DNA of 64,000 nucleotides from Luscinia megarhynchos (lineage: Eukaryota > Chordata > Aves > Passeriformes > Turdidae). The notes beneath the pieces are model-generated. The model was given only the letters and a program-made list of their open reading frames with translations, was not told where the DNA came from and did no database searches. Positions 1 through 12,300 of the stretch are shown one piece after another; the stretch's first letter is position 1, and every line of letters starts with the position of its first letter. The position numbers and the translations under genes are program-made. The stretch covers positions 61,361,352 to 61,425,351 of the forward strand of contig JAPFBE010000003.1 in the NCBI GenBank assembly GCA_034336665.1, given 5' to 3'.

Positions 1-837
1 CCCAGGCTGCTCATGGAGTGACTGTTTCTGCAGGGAGCTCCAGGCTTGGGCTGCTCCTGCCCAGCCTCAGACACAGCAGCAGCAGGCTCCTGCTCCCCCC
101 CGGCAGACTCCATGGAAATGGCCTGTTTTTCTGGGAAAGTAATTTGTATCCCTGTTTAAAGGTATCCCCCGTGCATGCTTAGTAGAGTAGCACAGGCAAC
201 AAAATCCCACCTGTGAGCTTGCAGTGCCTTGTTGTTAATACTCTCCCCACCAGAACAAAGGCTTAGGAAATAGATGAAGTTTGGGGTGTTTACTCAGAAT
301 TAACCAGGCCTGGCACTGTTGTCTCTGGCATCCAGTACTGGATTGTGTAAGCAGGGATATTATAAATAAAATAGCACTTCCCAGGAACTCTGAGTCCAGA
401 TGCAGGCAGGCTATCTCTAAGTATTTCAGAAGCAGTTTCCATACCACAAAGGCTGAAAAATACAAGAAAAAATGGACTAGGAAGAGAGAGAAAGTGGGGC
501 AGGGGTGTAAAAGAAAAGCACAGAGACCAGATGATAAAAAGGGAAGCATGGTGAGATTGTCTCTTTTTTAAAGCACACATGTAGTTATGTTGAAAATCAC
601 AGGAAAGAAAATCAGTGATTTGACAGAGCCCTGAGACTTGCTAGAGTTGTGGTTGTACTGAGGAAGAGCTGAACCCAAGGTTTGCCACCTGAAGCTTGAA
701 AGGAACCTAAAACCGTTCATTTTTAAACATGTGAACAGGTTTTTCGTAACAGAGAGGAAAGAAATTCTTCCCACAGACCATAGTTGAAAGGCACAGCTTG
801 GCCCTCAGCACTGGATTGGCACTGAGGTATACCCACC
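1..837. other. Intergenic DNA, no gene seen
   Basis: I see no exon with splice sites and no recognisable repeat. Short open frames on both strands look like chance: none has splice context or a sequence I recognise. From memory the neighbour on this side in human is MLNR, then FNDC3A; I recognise neither here. Confidence 0.6.
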
Positions 838-1263
838 AGGAAGGAAGGAAGATAAAGAAAATGAGAAAAAGAGAAAGAAGGAAAGAAAGACAAAAAGACA
901 AAAAGGGAAGGAAGGAAGGAAGGAAGGAAGGAAGGAAGGAAGGAAGGAAGGAAGGAAGGAAGGAAGGAAGGAAGGAAGGAAGGAAGGAAGGAAGGAAGGA
1001 AGGAAGGAAGGAAGGAAGGAAGGAAGGAAGGAAGGAAGGAAGGAAGGAAGGAAGGAAGGAAGGAAGGAAGGAAGGAAGGAAGGAAGGAAGGAAGGAAGGA
1101 AGGAAGGAAGGAAGGAAGGAAGGAAGGAAGGAAGGAAGGAAGGAAGGAAGGAAGGAAGGAAGGAAGAGGAAGGAAGGAAGGAAGGAAGGAAGGAAGAGGA
1201 AGGAAGGAAGGAAGGAAGGAAGGAAGGAAGGAAGGAAGGAAGGAAGGAAGGAAGGAAGGAAGA
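838..1263. repeat. (AAGG)n microsatellite, purine-only strand
   Basis: From about 905 to 1263 the + strand is almost pure GAAG/AAGG tetranucleotide, nearly 90 units, with two single-unit breaks (GAGG near 1167 and 1197). It is preceded by an imperfect A/G-rich run from about 838. The whole block is nearly free of pyrimidines on the + strand. Because the period is 4, all three frames stay open on each strand and give apparent Lys-Glu-Gly-Arg or Leu-Pro-Ser-Phe proteins of 160-210 residues. These are artefacts. Confidence 0.98.
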
Positions 1264-1481
1264 TTATACAAAGTAAGAGGAAAAACAAATAGGTATCAAA
1301 TTGCCCAAATTGCTCTGAATTAGCTAAACCAACAAACATGGTCTTGGCCTTGGATCAATCGAGTCTGATGGGAAAAAACCCTAGCATCCCTGGGGTGCCA
1401 CTTCCTATTTGACTTAGGAACAGGCTTAACATTGCCAAAATAGGCCAAATCTATGAAAAAATTAGTATCCAGAAGTATATT

Positions 1482-1865
1482 TCACAGCTTTAGGGAACTA
1501 TTTATAAATTGGTTTACTGTTGCTATATGCTCCTGGTCACCTGTGATGCTGCACATGAGCTTTGGTGGGGATTTCCTGGAGCTCAGAAGAAAACTAAGGG
1601 AAAACAAGTGGGGAAAAGATTTGCATTTGAGTAGTTGGGGGACAGATACAAAATTGGACCACTTTTGCACTTGGTACCAGTAGGTGTTGAAAGATTTTCC
1701 CATCAGGTAAAGCACAGAATTTTCCACATGCTCCAGTCCAGTTGTTGCATCGTTGTTTACTGCTGAGGCAGACTTGGTGCTTCTCATGACAAGGCAGACG
1801 AGGGCTTGCAACATCTGGGTGAATATTAAGGGACCAAGGATCTCTGGTGCCTGCCCAGATGTCAC
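1482..1865 (-). other. Unidentified 127-residue open frame, possible exon or pseudogene fragment
   Basis: The minus-strand frame begins with Met at 1865 and stays open for 127 codons. It includes a stretch rich in Leu/Val/Ser (GLEHVENSVLYLM, roughly residues 43-55). A short AG-containing sequence lies just upstream on the minus strand and could act as an acceptor. I do not recognise the family. The fragment reminded me loosely of the extracellular region of adhesion GPCRs, but that is only an impression. It may simply be chance in a GC-moderate region. Confidence 0.15.
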
Positions 1866-3482
1866 TGATGGAACCTCAAACTGAGCCTCAAAACCCTGGA
1901 AAGCAAAAGCAATGCTGTCTGCTTCTCAGTGACCCCACTGTGGGAACCCTCTGGTGACCCAAAATGTTAAGGCTGATGTCATCCAGTGCTTTCATGGGCC
2001 ACACAAATCTCCAAGCATGCCACCAAGTCCTGTGGTTTCCGGAGTGTTTAAGAAAGCCAGTTTTGGACCAGAAAATGGCTGTCCAGGCTGGGAGGTTGGA
2101 ATCTCCTCCTGCAGCAGGTCTAAGCAGCAACATTGCTTTGTTTTTCCTGGGGCTGCATGAGTCCAAGAGCTGATGTCCTTAGTCACCCATAGCCAGAATC
2201 AGAGCTGCCCTATACATCATCTCAGCCTCCTTCCCAGAGGCTGGGGCTTCAGGGCCCCTGGCACAGCAGAACTCCAAGGCTATATACCCAGGATGGGGGT
2301 GGCATATGTCCTGGGAGAGGACAGGAGGGCTGACAGCTCTGTCCTGCCTCTCACTTGCCTCATCTTCCCCCCAGATCACCCCATTTGCATACCACCCCTT
2401 TCCCAAGATGAGTCCCTGCTCCTTCTATCTCCACTTTTGGACTTTGTCTTCCTTTTCCCACTGCAGAGCACAGATAATGCTGTCTGCTTTCCCTCCTTTT
2501 CCCTTTCCTTCTCCTAGCCAGAACTCACCAGATGGATTCATTTATTTCTCTTTCAGAAGTTGTTTGTGACAAATATCTCTGCCACGGGGCTCATCCAGGC
2601 TGCCAGGGATTAGTGGGGAGCCAGATGCTTTGACCACAGCCTATCCCCATCAGCTATGAGCCTGTATGAGCTCATCTTAAAGTTGTTTAAAGTTTTAACA
2701 GCACCTCTGTGCGAGCTGATTTTAAAAAAATATTAACCCTTAAGAAGGGCTGGGTCAATTTTTTCTCAAGATATGAAGGCCAAGTAAAGCCCTTGGACAG
2801 GTTCCATTGCTCCCCATAGCCCCTCATGGACACTGTCCCAGGGCCCACAGACAAAAAGGCAGGGCAGGAGAGGAAATTCAGAGTGTTTTCCCTCAACCCC
2901 AGCATGACCCCGGCATGCAGCCAGGGATGTATCCACAAGGTCTCCTTCAGTGTGGGCTGAAGTCAGACCTAAACCTCAGACTCCATCAAATACCACTGCC
3001 CTTAGCAAAGAGCCCAAATTCAGCACAGTGAAGCAGCCTGAGATGCATCATCTGAAAATCACTAAAGCCAGTATGAAGTGACAGGAATGCAAGCCAGATG
3101 GGAGGGTGTATTTACCTGGAATGGAAGAACCACCACCATGTATTGCTGCAACACGAGGTACTCAAATCCCTATGGAGGCTGGTGCAGTTGCTGTATCAGA
3201 GGTGACAACTACCCTGGCCAGAGTAAGAGAGAAAAGGCAGCAAAAGGATGAAAGTAATAATTTTTCCCTTCCAAAACTTATTTTACACCATCCCGTGTGA
3301 CAAGGAGCAGCATTTCACCACAGCAAAAGCAAACGTCAGCTCTGTGTCAGTCTCTCAGAGACTCAGCTGTGATGATGATCACAGAGCTCATGACAGTTCC
3401 ATAAGACTGTTGTTGTATCAGGAGTATCCAAGCACAGCAGGACTCTGCAAGTGGGTTTAATTACTACTAGGGCCATTCACTT

Positions 3483-3552
3483 AAGGGTTAGACTGGAGGA
3501 TCCTCGTCGGTGCCTTCCAACTCAGAATACTTTGTGTCATTCTGTGTGATGC
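3483..3552 (+). mobile_element. CR1 LINE 3'-end fragment
   Basis: The sequence has the usual CR1 tail layout: GGTTAGACTGGAGGATCCT, then a run containing CCTTCCAACTCAGAAT, then a degenerate TTCTGTG-type terminal repeat. Only the last about 70 bp is present, as expected for 5'-truncated CR1 copies in birds. The orientation is plus. Confidence 0.75.
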
Positions 3553-6500
3553 TTCTGCACTCTGAAGCTCTGCAGAGGTTGCAAAACAACGTCAGGAAAC
3601 CTTGAAAGCAACAAAAATGACTTGGTGTCTGCTATAAATCAAGGATACCAACACTGCCCAGCTTGCAGCTAAACTGATTATAAAGGGAAGCACATGCCCA
3701 ACGAATGTGTGGTGTGGCTCCTGTGCAACAATTTTCCCCATCTTAACAAGGAAATCAGTTCCCTAATTTGAATATAGGTCTGCTTTTTGTCTGTGGAGCG
3801 CAAATACACCCCAAAGACAAGTTGTGTTTTGAACCTGTGGAAGCACAAGCTGTCCACAGGCACAGAGGAAGAGGAATGTGGAGAGAGGCTGAGTTTCCCC
3901 TCTCCTGCAGCAGCTGAGCACAGCATAGGGAACATTCTCTTATTCCAGGGTTTCAGTTCTGCCAAGCCAGACAGCATTCCCAGCCTGGACTTTATTTGAG
4001 GCTTGTAGGCATTACCTCTTTACAGACTTCAAGAGACTTCAGCAGAGTCGTTGGACTGACCTGGACAAGCCATATCTTGCCAGGGAATCATCTCATCCAC
4101 TTGTCCACAGCATTCTGCTCTTCCAGAGCAAGCTGTAAGCTAAGGCAGCTGAGACAAGGGAAGCTGCTGGGAAGTTACCACGAGGATGTAGAAGGGACAG
4201 ACACAGAACATAGAAATGTTTGCTACTTTCCGTGCTGCCTATTGTGAAGGGAGATCTCTCTTTCAGAGCCTGGGGACAGGAAAGAAGCAGGGAAGCATAG
4301 ACATGGCTGAAAATAGCCCTGGCTGAGACAAGCCTGGGACAAGCAAAGGAAAACATGGAAGAGCAGCAGGAATTGGTCCTATGGAGTAGAACTCCCCTAT
4401 CACACAGGTGGGATCCACCCAAATCCATTTCTTCCCTATATACTCTTCCCTCCTTATGTATTTTCCCTTCACTAACTGATTTATCCTTCAGAGTCCATTT
4501 TACAGCCGTTGGTGAGAAACAACAGCTCCTCAGGAGCTTGTAAGAGCCAGAGTCCTCACTTTCCCTTTGGTTTCCTTCTTTTCTCAGACACCTCTTGTTT
4601 TGTGAAGTGCAGTGTGTGTGAGGAGTAATATACCTCTATGTGGAAATGTCAAATGTATTGCATTTTAGTCTGGGCTTTAGGAATACTGCATTTATTTCTA
4701 AATAGAGAAACAAAATTGATTTCTTGCCTCCTTGTCACCAAAACATGGGACAAAGCTATCAAAGGAAACAGGACAGTAAGAAAAATTGACAGGTAATTTC
4801 TGTTACATAAAGGGAGAAATATCCAAATTAGACCATCTGACAGCACACATCACTGCATTACAACTGATGGTCATCAAAAAAGACAACCTTAGAAGAAACT
4901 GTCTCTGTGGGCTTGCAGGCTGGAAGAGTAGACAGGGTGCTGGTTTTGTGCTGGGCAGTCTTTGGGATATTTACACAACAGAACCTTTAAAACCAAGCTT
5001 TATTGCAGAAGTGACAGGCAGCAAAATCCCACACCTGTGCTCAGGGAAGCTGGACCTAATGAGTTTGGGTCACAGACCTACAGGGCAGGTGTGGAGTGAC
5101 CAGGACCCCACACTCATGCTGAAGCCAGTGGAGCAAACTCAAAGTGGTCGCTGAGCTACAAAGGATCCTAATAGTGCTTGGTGCCATTTGGGAGGAGCCC
5201 TGGTGCAGCCAAAGGATGTTCACTGACCACCCCACAAAACACCTCTGCTGTGCCTCAGTGGCTGCTGTTTACCAGAAGGTGTAACCAGGAGAGGGTTTTA
5301 GTCCAAGTATCTCTAGGCAACTGCAGAAGCAATCACTTCCAGGCTGGCTGCACGAACCTGGCCCTGCTTGGACGAAGGAAAAAAGAGGCATCACTGGCTG
5401 CTTTCAGTGACCAGTGAGGAAAAAGCTGCTCACAAAAAAATTATCAGTGGTGCCATACACCGCCAACATGCCAGGACACTCAACTCCCCCTCACAAAGCA
5501 GAGACTGGGGCCTACAACTTCTACAGCAGGAGACAGGCAGAGAATTTGCAAAACCATTTTTCCTGCCTCCATGACATTGAGTTGACAGATGCTGCCTTCA
5601 CTGTTGTCAAACTGACTTTTATATGATTCCTAATCTTGCTGTTTTTCAAAGCAGTGAAAAAGGCAGTGAGTGACAAAGACAGAGGCTCTTGGAAGGGCTC
5701 CTGCTCAGGGCAGGTTTCCCTGCTCAGCATCACAGACCTCACAAATCATGCTCCTGCCACCACACACTCCAACTATTTCCCTTTTCACTGCATGTACTTC
5801 AGCACACTGCTTTAAAAAGCAGGCACATCTGGTCCAAGGTCATTTATACAAGGGGTGTTAAGAGATAAAAAGAACACCTTGTTGTACTTACTTGGTACTA
5901 ACAAATACCAGATATTTCCTACATGAACTGATGGGCCTAGCTGTTACAGATGCTTAACAGCTCACAGATAAAACTTTCTAAGAGGAAAGGGTTTGTTTTT
6001 AAATCCAGAAGGTAAGACAAAGGTCAAAGTAGAACTTTTAGAGATTAATAAAGGTCCAAACCCCCGAGAACAAGCACTGTAACTTCTTACTGGTCTTTAA
6101 ACAGATTAAAAGCTTCACTGTTCATCATTCTATACCAACTACAATTTTGAGGTAGGTGTGAAGCCATCTGCCTTAAGAGAGATGATGGTAGTGCAGGAAA
6201 CCTGGATCCAGGATCTAAAGCCTGCAGTGCACAGACACAGAAAAAATACTGCAAAGCAAGTAACTGCAATGCAAGAATAAGTTTTCTAGCAAATCAACCC
6301 CAAAAGAGATGGTGATGGGGAAAGAGATTTTGAGTCCACTCATACCATGAAGATGAGAGTATAAAAACGTACTAACAGCAGTACAAGAAGCACCATAAAA
6401 GCCCAGCAAAATATCTCAGTAAATTGTGGGCACTGTTGCTATACCAAATGGTTATTAAATTATTGCAAAGGATAAAAATCCCAAAAGTCAAGATGATCAC

Positions 6501-7310
6501 ACAGCTTCATAGCTGTGTATCAGAATGTACCTGCACAAATGGAAATATACCAGAAGTACGAGAACTCAAGGGGTATAACAACTTCCAGAGAACATTGTGG
6601 CAGAGAGAGCTTTTGCTTTCTCCCATCTGAACAAAACATAACATATCAGCAATGAGAGCCTTCTGGGACACCTCAAATGCAACATCTAAACAAACGGGTC
6701 TGCTAAGTAAAGAAAAAAGGGGTGAGGGGAAAGAGGGTGTTAAGCAATCAATCACTTGAATGAATTTGGTTTATAAGATACAGATGCAGGAACAAACTGC
6801 AGCTGTTGAGAGAAGCAGTAGGTTTTTTCAGCAGATCTCTTTCTAGGAGGAAAGGCCATCCAGAAATTCTTGCCAATCTGTAAATTATGAAAATTGAAGC
6901 TCAGAGGGCAACATGCTGCTTAACTGGAAAGACTGAATTGCCCTAAATTGTATATAAAAGAACAGTAAGACTGGGAACCACTTTTCCTCATTACTACCAT
7001 CCTCTTCTCCACTGTAATCTTGCCAAAAGAAGCCCACTTAGTCCCTGGGCAGGGATGATTTCTGCAGTAGGGTGGGTGCCATTTTCCTTTCAACAAATTT
7101 TAGGGAATGACATGATTTCTCTTGGTTCTGGAGTGAATTATTATCCTCTTCATGTTCCATAGAGATGCTGTTGTCTGCTGCCCTCTAGCTTCTACCTACA
7201 GCTTTTGGTGAAAGGCAAACAGAGGCAGCAAATCCTTTAGTCCCATCAAATCAGTGGGAGCTTTCAAATTCAAGATCATAATTAGATTAAAAGCCTTTGT
7301 AGGATGGGAC

Positions 7311-7312
<2 letters not shown>

Positions 7313-7398
<86 letters not shown>
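7313..7398. repeat. (TATC)n microsatellite
   Basis: About 21 units of TATC/ATCT with one 2-base interruption (TATATC near 7342). A 64-residue open frame across it (repeating Ile-Tyr-Leu-Ser) is an artefact. Confidence 0.97.
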
Positions 7399-8364
7399 AA
7401 TCATGCTGCCTCCCCTCTAATGAAGACAACTCCAGCACAAAGAGGTGACTCCAAGTTACAGAGCAGAGAGACTCCTTGCAAGTCTTGGTTTGGTTTTGGG
7501 ATGCTGGGAGAAAAACATACTGAAAGATGTTATCTTTTTGCTTGATGAAGTGTATTTTAACACAGAATTCAGCAATGGTCCAGTCACATTTGAGAGATTG
7601 GTAAGGGAAAATGCACAAATCATTTTTTTAGTCTTTCATAAAGAGGATGTCTAGAAGGGATTTTTTCCAAACAGAAGAAAAATTCATCTGAGATAATCAT
7701 GCAAAGCAAGCATAGCAAATAAATTAATTTTAGGCCATACAGGAAACAAAAGGATCCTTCAGAATAAACTATCTATAACCCAATTCATGCTCTTATCTAG
7801 TTTTCAGGTTTCAATTGACTTGAGACTCAAAAAATTCTATATTGCTTTAGATCACATCCTCAGGAATTCTTTTACTAATTTTTAGTTCTTCTAGTCCTTA
7901 TTCTTTTTAGTCTAGATGGTTTAGGACTCCTGAAATTTTTCAAGATGTGATTTTTTTTGTCACTGACTGAATAATTATTTGGGGTTTTATACACGACAGC
8001 AGTTTATGGATGAATCTCCAAAAATGTATCCACAGAGAAGTTTTTACATACCCTGATGTTTAGAAAAAAATGGCAGGGACATTAAACACTCCACCCTAGA
8101 GGCTCTGGTCAAAAAGTCCAGAGGTCACAAGCAGATGCCTTAGTTTATAGAGACCATGATAACCAAATGATAACCAAATTATTAATGAAGGTTGGTCCCT
8201 CTAGACAGCTCTGGTGAAAGGTGAATAATCTGTCAGAGCACAAGCCCCAAATCCCTCATCACACCGGAAAGCAGAGCACGGCAGCTCTGCTCTTTGCTCC
8301 ACCTGCACCACTAGCTGCTGGGCCGCCTGTTGCAGAAAACCCTTCCGGGATCCCATTCAGGCAA
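7399..8364. other. Intergenic DNA, nothing recognised
   Basis: A/T-rich sequence with no splice-bounded open frame and no repeat that I recognise, ending at the CR1 pieces near 8365. Confidence 0.5.
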
Positions 8365-8440
8365 GAGTTGGACTTGATGATGCTGGTGGATCCCTTCCAA
8401 CCCAGAGTATTCTGAGAGTCTTCTGTGATTTTATTAGAGA
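8365..8440 (+). mobile_element. CR1 LINE 3'-end fragment
   Basis: It contains GAGTTGGACTTGATGATGCT followed by the CCCTTCCAACCCAGAGTATT block and a TTCTGTGATTTTATT end. This is the characteristic CR1 3' terminus, plus orientation, 5'-truncated. Confidence 0.75.
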
Positions 8441-8755
8441 GTGTCCAAAAGACAGCTACGAGCGTGAAGGGCCGTGAGGGGAAGCCGTGTGAGGAGCGGC
8501 TGAGGTCCCTTGGTCTGTTCAGCCTGGAGGGGAGCCCTCACTGCAGCTACAGCTCCATTGTGAGGGGAGAGGAGGGGCAGCACTGATCTCTGCTCTGTGA
8601 CAGTGACAGCACCCCAGGGAACGGCCTGAAGCCGGGTCAGGGGAGGTTTGGGCTGGGTATCAGGAAGAGTTCCTTTCCGAGAGGATGACAGAGCTCAAGA
8701 AGCGTTCGGGCAGTGCTCGCAGGTGCATGGTGTGACTCTTGGGGGTGGTCCCAGG
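8441..8755 (+). mobile_element. Second CR1 fragment, 3' UTR region
   Basis: The order of blocks follows CR1 elements: GAGTGTCCA, a GAGGAGCGGCTGAGGTCC box, GTTCAGCCTGGAGGGGAGC, then AACGGCCTGAAGC, GGGGAGGTTTGGGCTGGGTA and TCAGGAAGAGTTCCTTTC. It lies directly after the tail of another CR1 copy. No normal terminal repeat follows, so the 3' end appears broken. It ends at the upstream edge of the CDADC1 CpG island. Confidence 0.75.
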
Positions 8756-8779
8756 AGCTGGCCGGCTGCTCCTTGTGGG

Positions 8780-9350
8780 TCGCTTCCAAGGCAGCTCGCC
8801 CCGGGACCCGTACCCCCGGTCACTTCCCGCTACGGAGCGCGGATCCCGCCGGGAGCCACCGCCCGCCCCGCGCCGCCGAGCCCCGCCCCCCGCGCCGCTC
8901 GCGCTCCCCATTGGCCGAGGCTCCCGCCCGTCACGGCCGCGGCCGCGCGCCCGGCCCCGCCCCGGGGCGGCCATGGGGGCGGTGCCGCCCGGGGGCGGCG
9001 CGGGGCCGGCGGGGGCTGCGGGCAGCGGCACCCATGCACGGCGCGGAGGAGGCGGCGGCGGCGCCGCGCGGGAGAGCGGCGAGCACGCAGACCGACAGCA
9101 TGGCCGGTGAGCCGGGCTGCGGGGCGGGAGCGCGGGCGGCCGGGGCCTGCCCCGCCGGGAGGGAAGCGCGGCGCTGGCGGCGGGCCGGGCCGGGCCGGGC
9201 CGGGCGGGTGTGAGGGGGTGTGCCCTGACCGACCCCTCGCGGGTCTCGCCTCGCCCTCCGGGGCCTTCCAGGGGCCGCCCGGTCTGTCCTCTCCTCAGGG
9301 ACTCCTTCCGCCTCTTCCCGGGGCTGTTCAGACAGCCCGCGCCTTCCCCC
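8780..9350 (+). promoter_or_regulatory. CpG-island promoter of CDADC1
   Basis: Very GC-rich sequence with dense CpG, many GC boxes (for example GGGGCGG at 8964-8970 and CCCCGCCCC runs near 8881 and 8954) and no TATA box. An inverted CCAAT box (ATTGG) sits at 8910-8914, about 120 bases before the chosen start codon, a typical NF-Y position. The island covers exon 1 and the first 240 bases of intron 1. The transcription start is not visible; about 8,920-9,030 is my inference. This fits a broadly expressed housekeeping-type promoter. Confidence 0.85.
9034..9106 (+). CDS. CDADC1: CDADC1 coding exon 1
   Basis: 24 codons plus one base, encoding an Ala-rich N-terminus that ends STQTDSMAG, then donor GTGAGC. 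ATG 9034 is chosen because the STQT.SM.G(Q) stretch upstream of the next Met is shared with human. Its context is poor (C at -3 and C at +4). Met23 at 9100 is in a strong context (A at -3, G at +4) and could be an alternative start. Confidence 0.85.
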
Positions 9351-12300
9351 TCCGCCGGTGATGCTTCAGAGAGTGCTCCTGCCCCTCACAGACAGTGCAA
9401 TAAACTATACATATACATACATGTATCTACATTTGTGTATATATATATATACATATGTGTGCGTATATATAAAGTATTTATATACTTATATGTACCTGTG
9501 CTTTCATGTATAACTATATATAAAAATATATTTAGCATAACTCTAGTGAATATATATATAGATACTTTATATATATGCACACTCTACTATATATTGTGTA
9601 TGTGTGCATATATGCTGTATATACAGTGTGTATATATATGTAAAGTATATGCATACTTCTGTGTGTAGTATTTTTAAACATATATCTATACATCAGATAA
9701 AATAATTTTATTTATATATATATATATCTCTCCTCTGTCCTCCCCCGCCCCTGCTTGGCAGCGTCCTTCTCCATGAGGCCCTTTGATAACGTAACCTTGT
9801 ATTTTGCTCCACCCTCCCACCCTCTTATAGCGATTTTTTTTCTCCAGCCCTATGCCAGGTACCTTTAATGTGCATACAATGCAATGTGCAGGAAAACTCT
9901 CACTTTCTGAGGGGTGTTCTTACTAACCCCACAGCAGGCCCGTGGTATGGGTTTGGTAGAGAGAAACTTTCTGACAGGGCTGGGGGTGCCCAGGAGAAAG
10001 AGATGCTGGTAGGTTCCACAGGTCCCACTGCTGCTGTCCCAAGGCAGTGGTGTGTACACGCAGATGTGATGTGTGTATGGTTCTCAGACTGAGCACCATG
10101 GCAGGGCAGCCAGGTCACCTGGCTAGGTATATGAGTTTTGTTTCATCCTGGTTTTATGGAAATCCTGCTTCCAAGCAAGCAAAATTGTTGGGAGTCTGAA
10201 AATGGGGTTCAGTTTCCTTTTCCCAGGCAGCAGAGGGATGTCACTGGTAGCTTACTCCTTGATGTCAAGCACTTGTTAGAAGCCTTTCAGGCTCTGGACT
10301 AGGAACTCCTGTGTTATAGCCAGGACATAATCCAGGATGTGCTCCATGTCCGGGTAGGCTGTGCCCTGCTCCTGTTTGCTTCCAGGTGCAGCTGTGGTTT
10401 TGGCACCAGCGCCAGCCTTCACAGCACATTGTCCCTGCATGCCTTTCCAAGCATGCCTCACCTCACTGAAGCAGGATCCATAGCCCAGAGGAATGAAGTC
10501 ATACCTTTGTGTGAAGTGGGCCTGATGCACCTGAAAGAGCACTCCTGTTATATGTGGCTTTGCTCTCAGTAGCAGAGAACCTGATTCCTTTACTTCCCCA
10601 GTCTTCTGTAGCTGCTTTTAATTCTACAAGATGTCTTCTGCCTTTTTTCCGGTCCACTTTAATCAGCCTTCTCTTCACTCTGTTGAACTTAAGGGAGTGT
10701 TTAACTACTTAAGTGAGTGAAGATTGATAACTATATGATAACTGTAACTAAAGGTCCTTCCTTCTTCATAATATTTTTCCTGCTTCTCATTATAAATTCA
10801 TGCCAGGATGTTATTCATTTTGTTTCCCATGTGTTTGACAGGTCACATTCAGGTTAGGTGCAAGAAAGGAAAGAGCAATTGAAACTTTTTTTGTGCTGCA
10901 TGCAGTTTTAAGTCTGCTTAAAAGACCAAATTGTTGTCCATTTTAGAAAACACAAAGGTGTATGTGTGCATTGGTATAAATTGCACTGTTTGTTTTAACT
11001 TGCAACTTGGGAACTGTATATGTGTGTGCTATGACAGGAGTAAACAGAGACTGTAATGAGAATGAACTCAAATGCACATTTAACAAAACAGATCCTGCTT
11101 CTTTAGATGGGCCTTGTAGACTTTTACGGTTTGTTTTTAGTACAAGTGACAGCAAATCTTGGTGTGTGCTGCTTGCCATGTACATTCTTGGCACGCGTAT
11201 CTGACTGTGCTAACCAGGTGCCCCTTGCTGTGCTTGTGCCAAGTGGGGTAACAGAGCTGGGCAGCCTAAGAGCAGTGGACAATTTGGCATTGGAAAGTGC
11301 TGCTGACAGGCCTATATTTGCTTTCCCAAACTACACTTATGTGTGAAAAAAAGCTGCTAAAATACCATCTGAAAATGGTGTTTTGGTCATGGATTGCCTA
11401 TGTTTATCTGTTGTCCTAATTGTTTGGGTTCGCAGACATGCTGTTAAACTAACCCTCTCCCCCAGCCAGGTAATCTTAATATCTGATTATATCTCTTCCA
11501 AGCTGCTGGAACTACTTAAAGAATGTTTTTCTCTATGCTGTTCCATTATTCCCACAGCCATTTCCTCCTTTGCAAAAACCATAACATTTGTGGGAAAAGA
11601 TAGAAACAGAAATAATACTGTTGTGAGACCTGCAGAGAAATGTGTGTTCATTACAGCTCTCCATAAGGACCCCTTAAACGAGGATTGGAGATATTTCAAA
11701 CACTTAATTAACTTCTTGCCAAGTGTGAGGCAAGATAGCTTTACATCTGAACAGTGCAAGCTTTACTGAGCAGCACGGTACTTCCTCCTTTTTCCTTTGT
11801 GGGTCACTCAGTAATGCGAAGTGCTGGCCCTCACAGGACAGATTTTGAATAGAAGCACAGCACAAGGTGGTGCTCTGAGAAGAGATTTTTGGATGTTTTG
11901 TCGAGGTGACAGCCTGAGCAAAAGGTTTAAATTTTTGTAAAAAACCTAGCCAAAATCTAAGCAGACTGTAAGAATCCAGATGTAGGATCTCCAGAGCTGA
12001 TGTAACTGGAAGATTACACAATGGCTCATAATTGGTGTGTGTGTCTGGATATTTTTGCCCTCTCCTGTGGTGAGCCTGAAGCTGAGTTAGAAGCTATCTC
12101 AGATTTCTGTTAGCATCTGTGAATCATTTGAGCACATTAAATTGTGCAGAATCTGATGATCTGATCTGTGATTTCTGCTCTACACCTCTGAGTCAAACTA
12201 ACTCACCAAATTTCAGTGAAAGTTTCATCAGTTCCTCTTGTTGCACAGAGCTGATCTCTGCATCTAGAACATCAGCATCCTGAGTTGGCAATGACTGCCC

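Larger units (their letters stand above)
1264..7312. other. Intergenic DNA with one CR1 tail and one unexplained open stretch
   Basis: No gene with convincing exon structure is seen. The only recognisable repeat is the CR1 tail near 3483. The minus-strand open frame 1482-1865 is listed separately because its composition looks protein-like, but I cannot name it. The rest is unremarkable A/T-moderate DNA. Confidence 0.55.

Noticed and set aside
707..1339. Open frames of 164-210 codons on both strands (Lys-Glu-Gly-Arg or Leu-Pro-Ser-Phe repeats)
   Set aside because: They are produced by the AAGG tetranucleotide repeat, which cannot make a stop in any frame.
7254..7448. 64-codon Ile-Tyr-Leu-Ser frame
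   Set aside because: Artefact of the TATC microsatellite.
8648..9361. 237-codon frame across the CpG island
   Set aside because: High GC removes stops. The frame differs from CDADC1 and runs from a CR1 fragment through exon 1 into intron 1.
9395..9405. AATAAA just after the CpG island as a poly(A) signal
   Set aside because: It is in CDADC1 intron 1 at the start of an AT-rich repeat, with no sign of a transcript that ends there.
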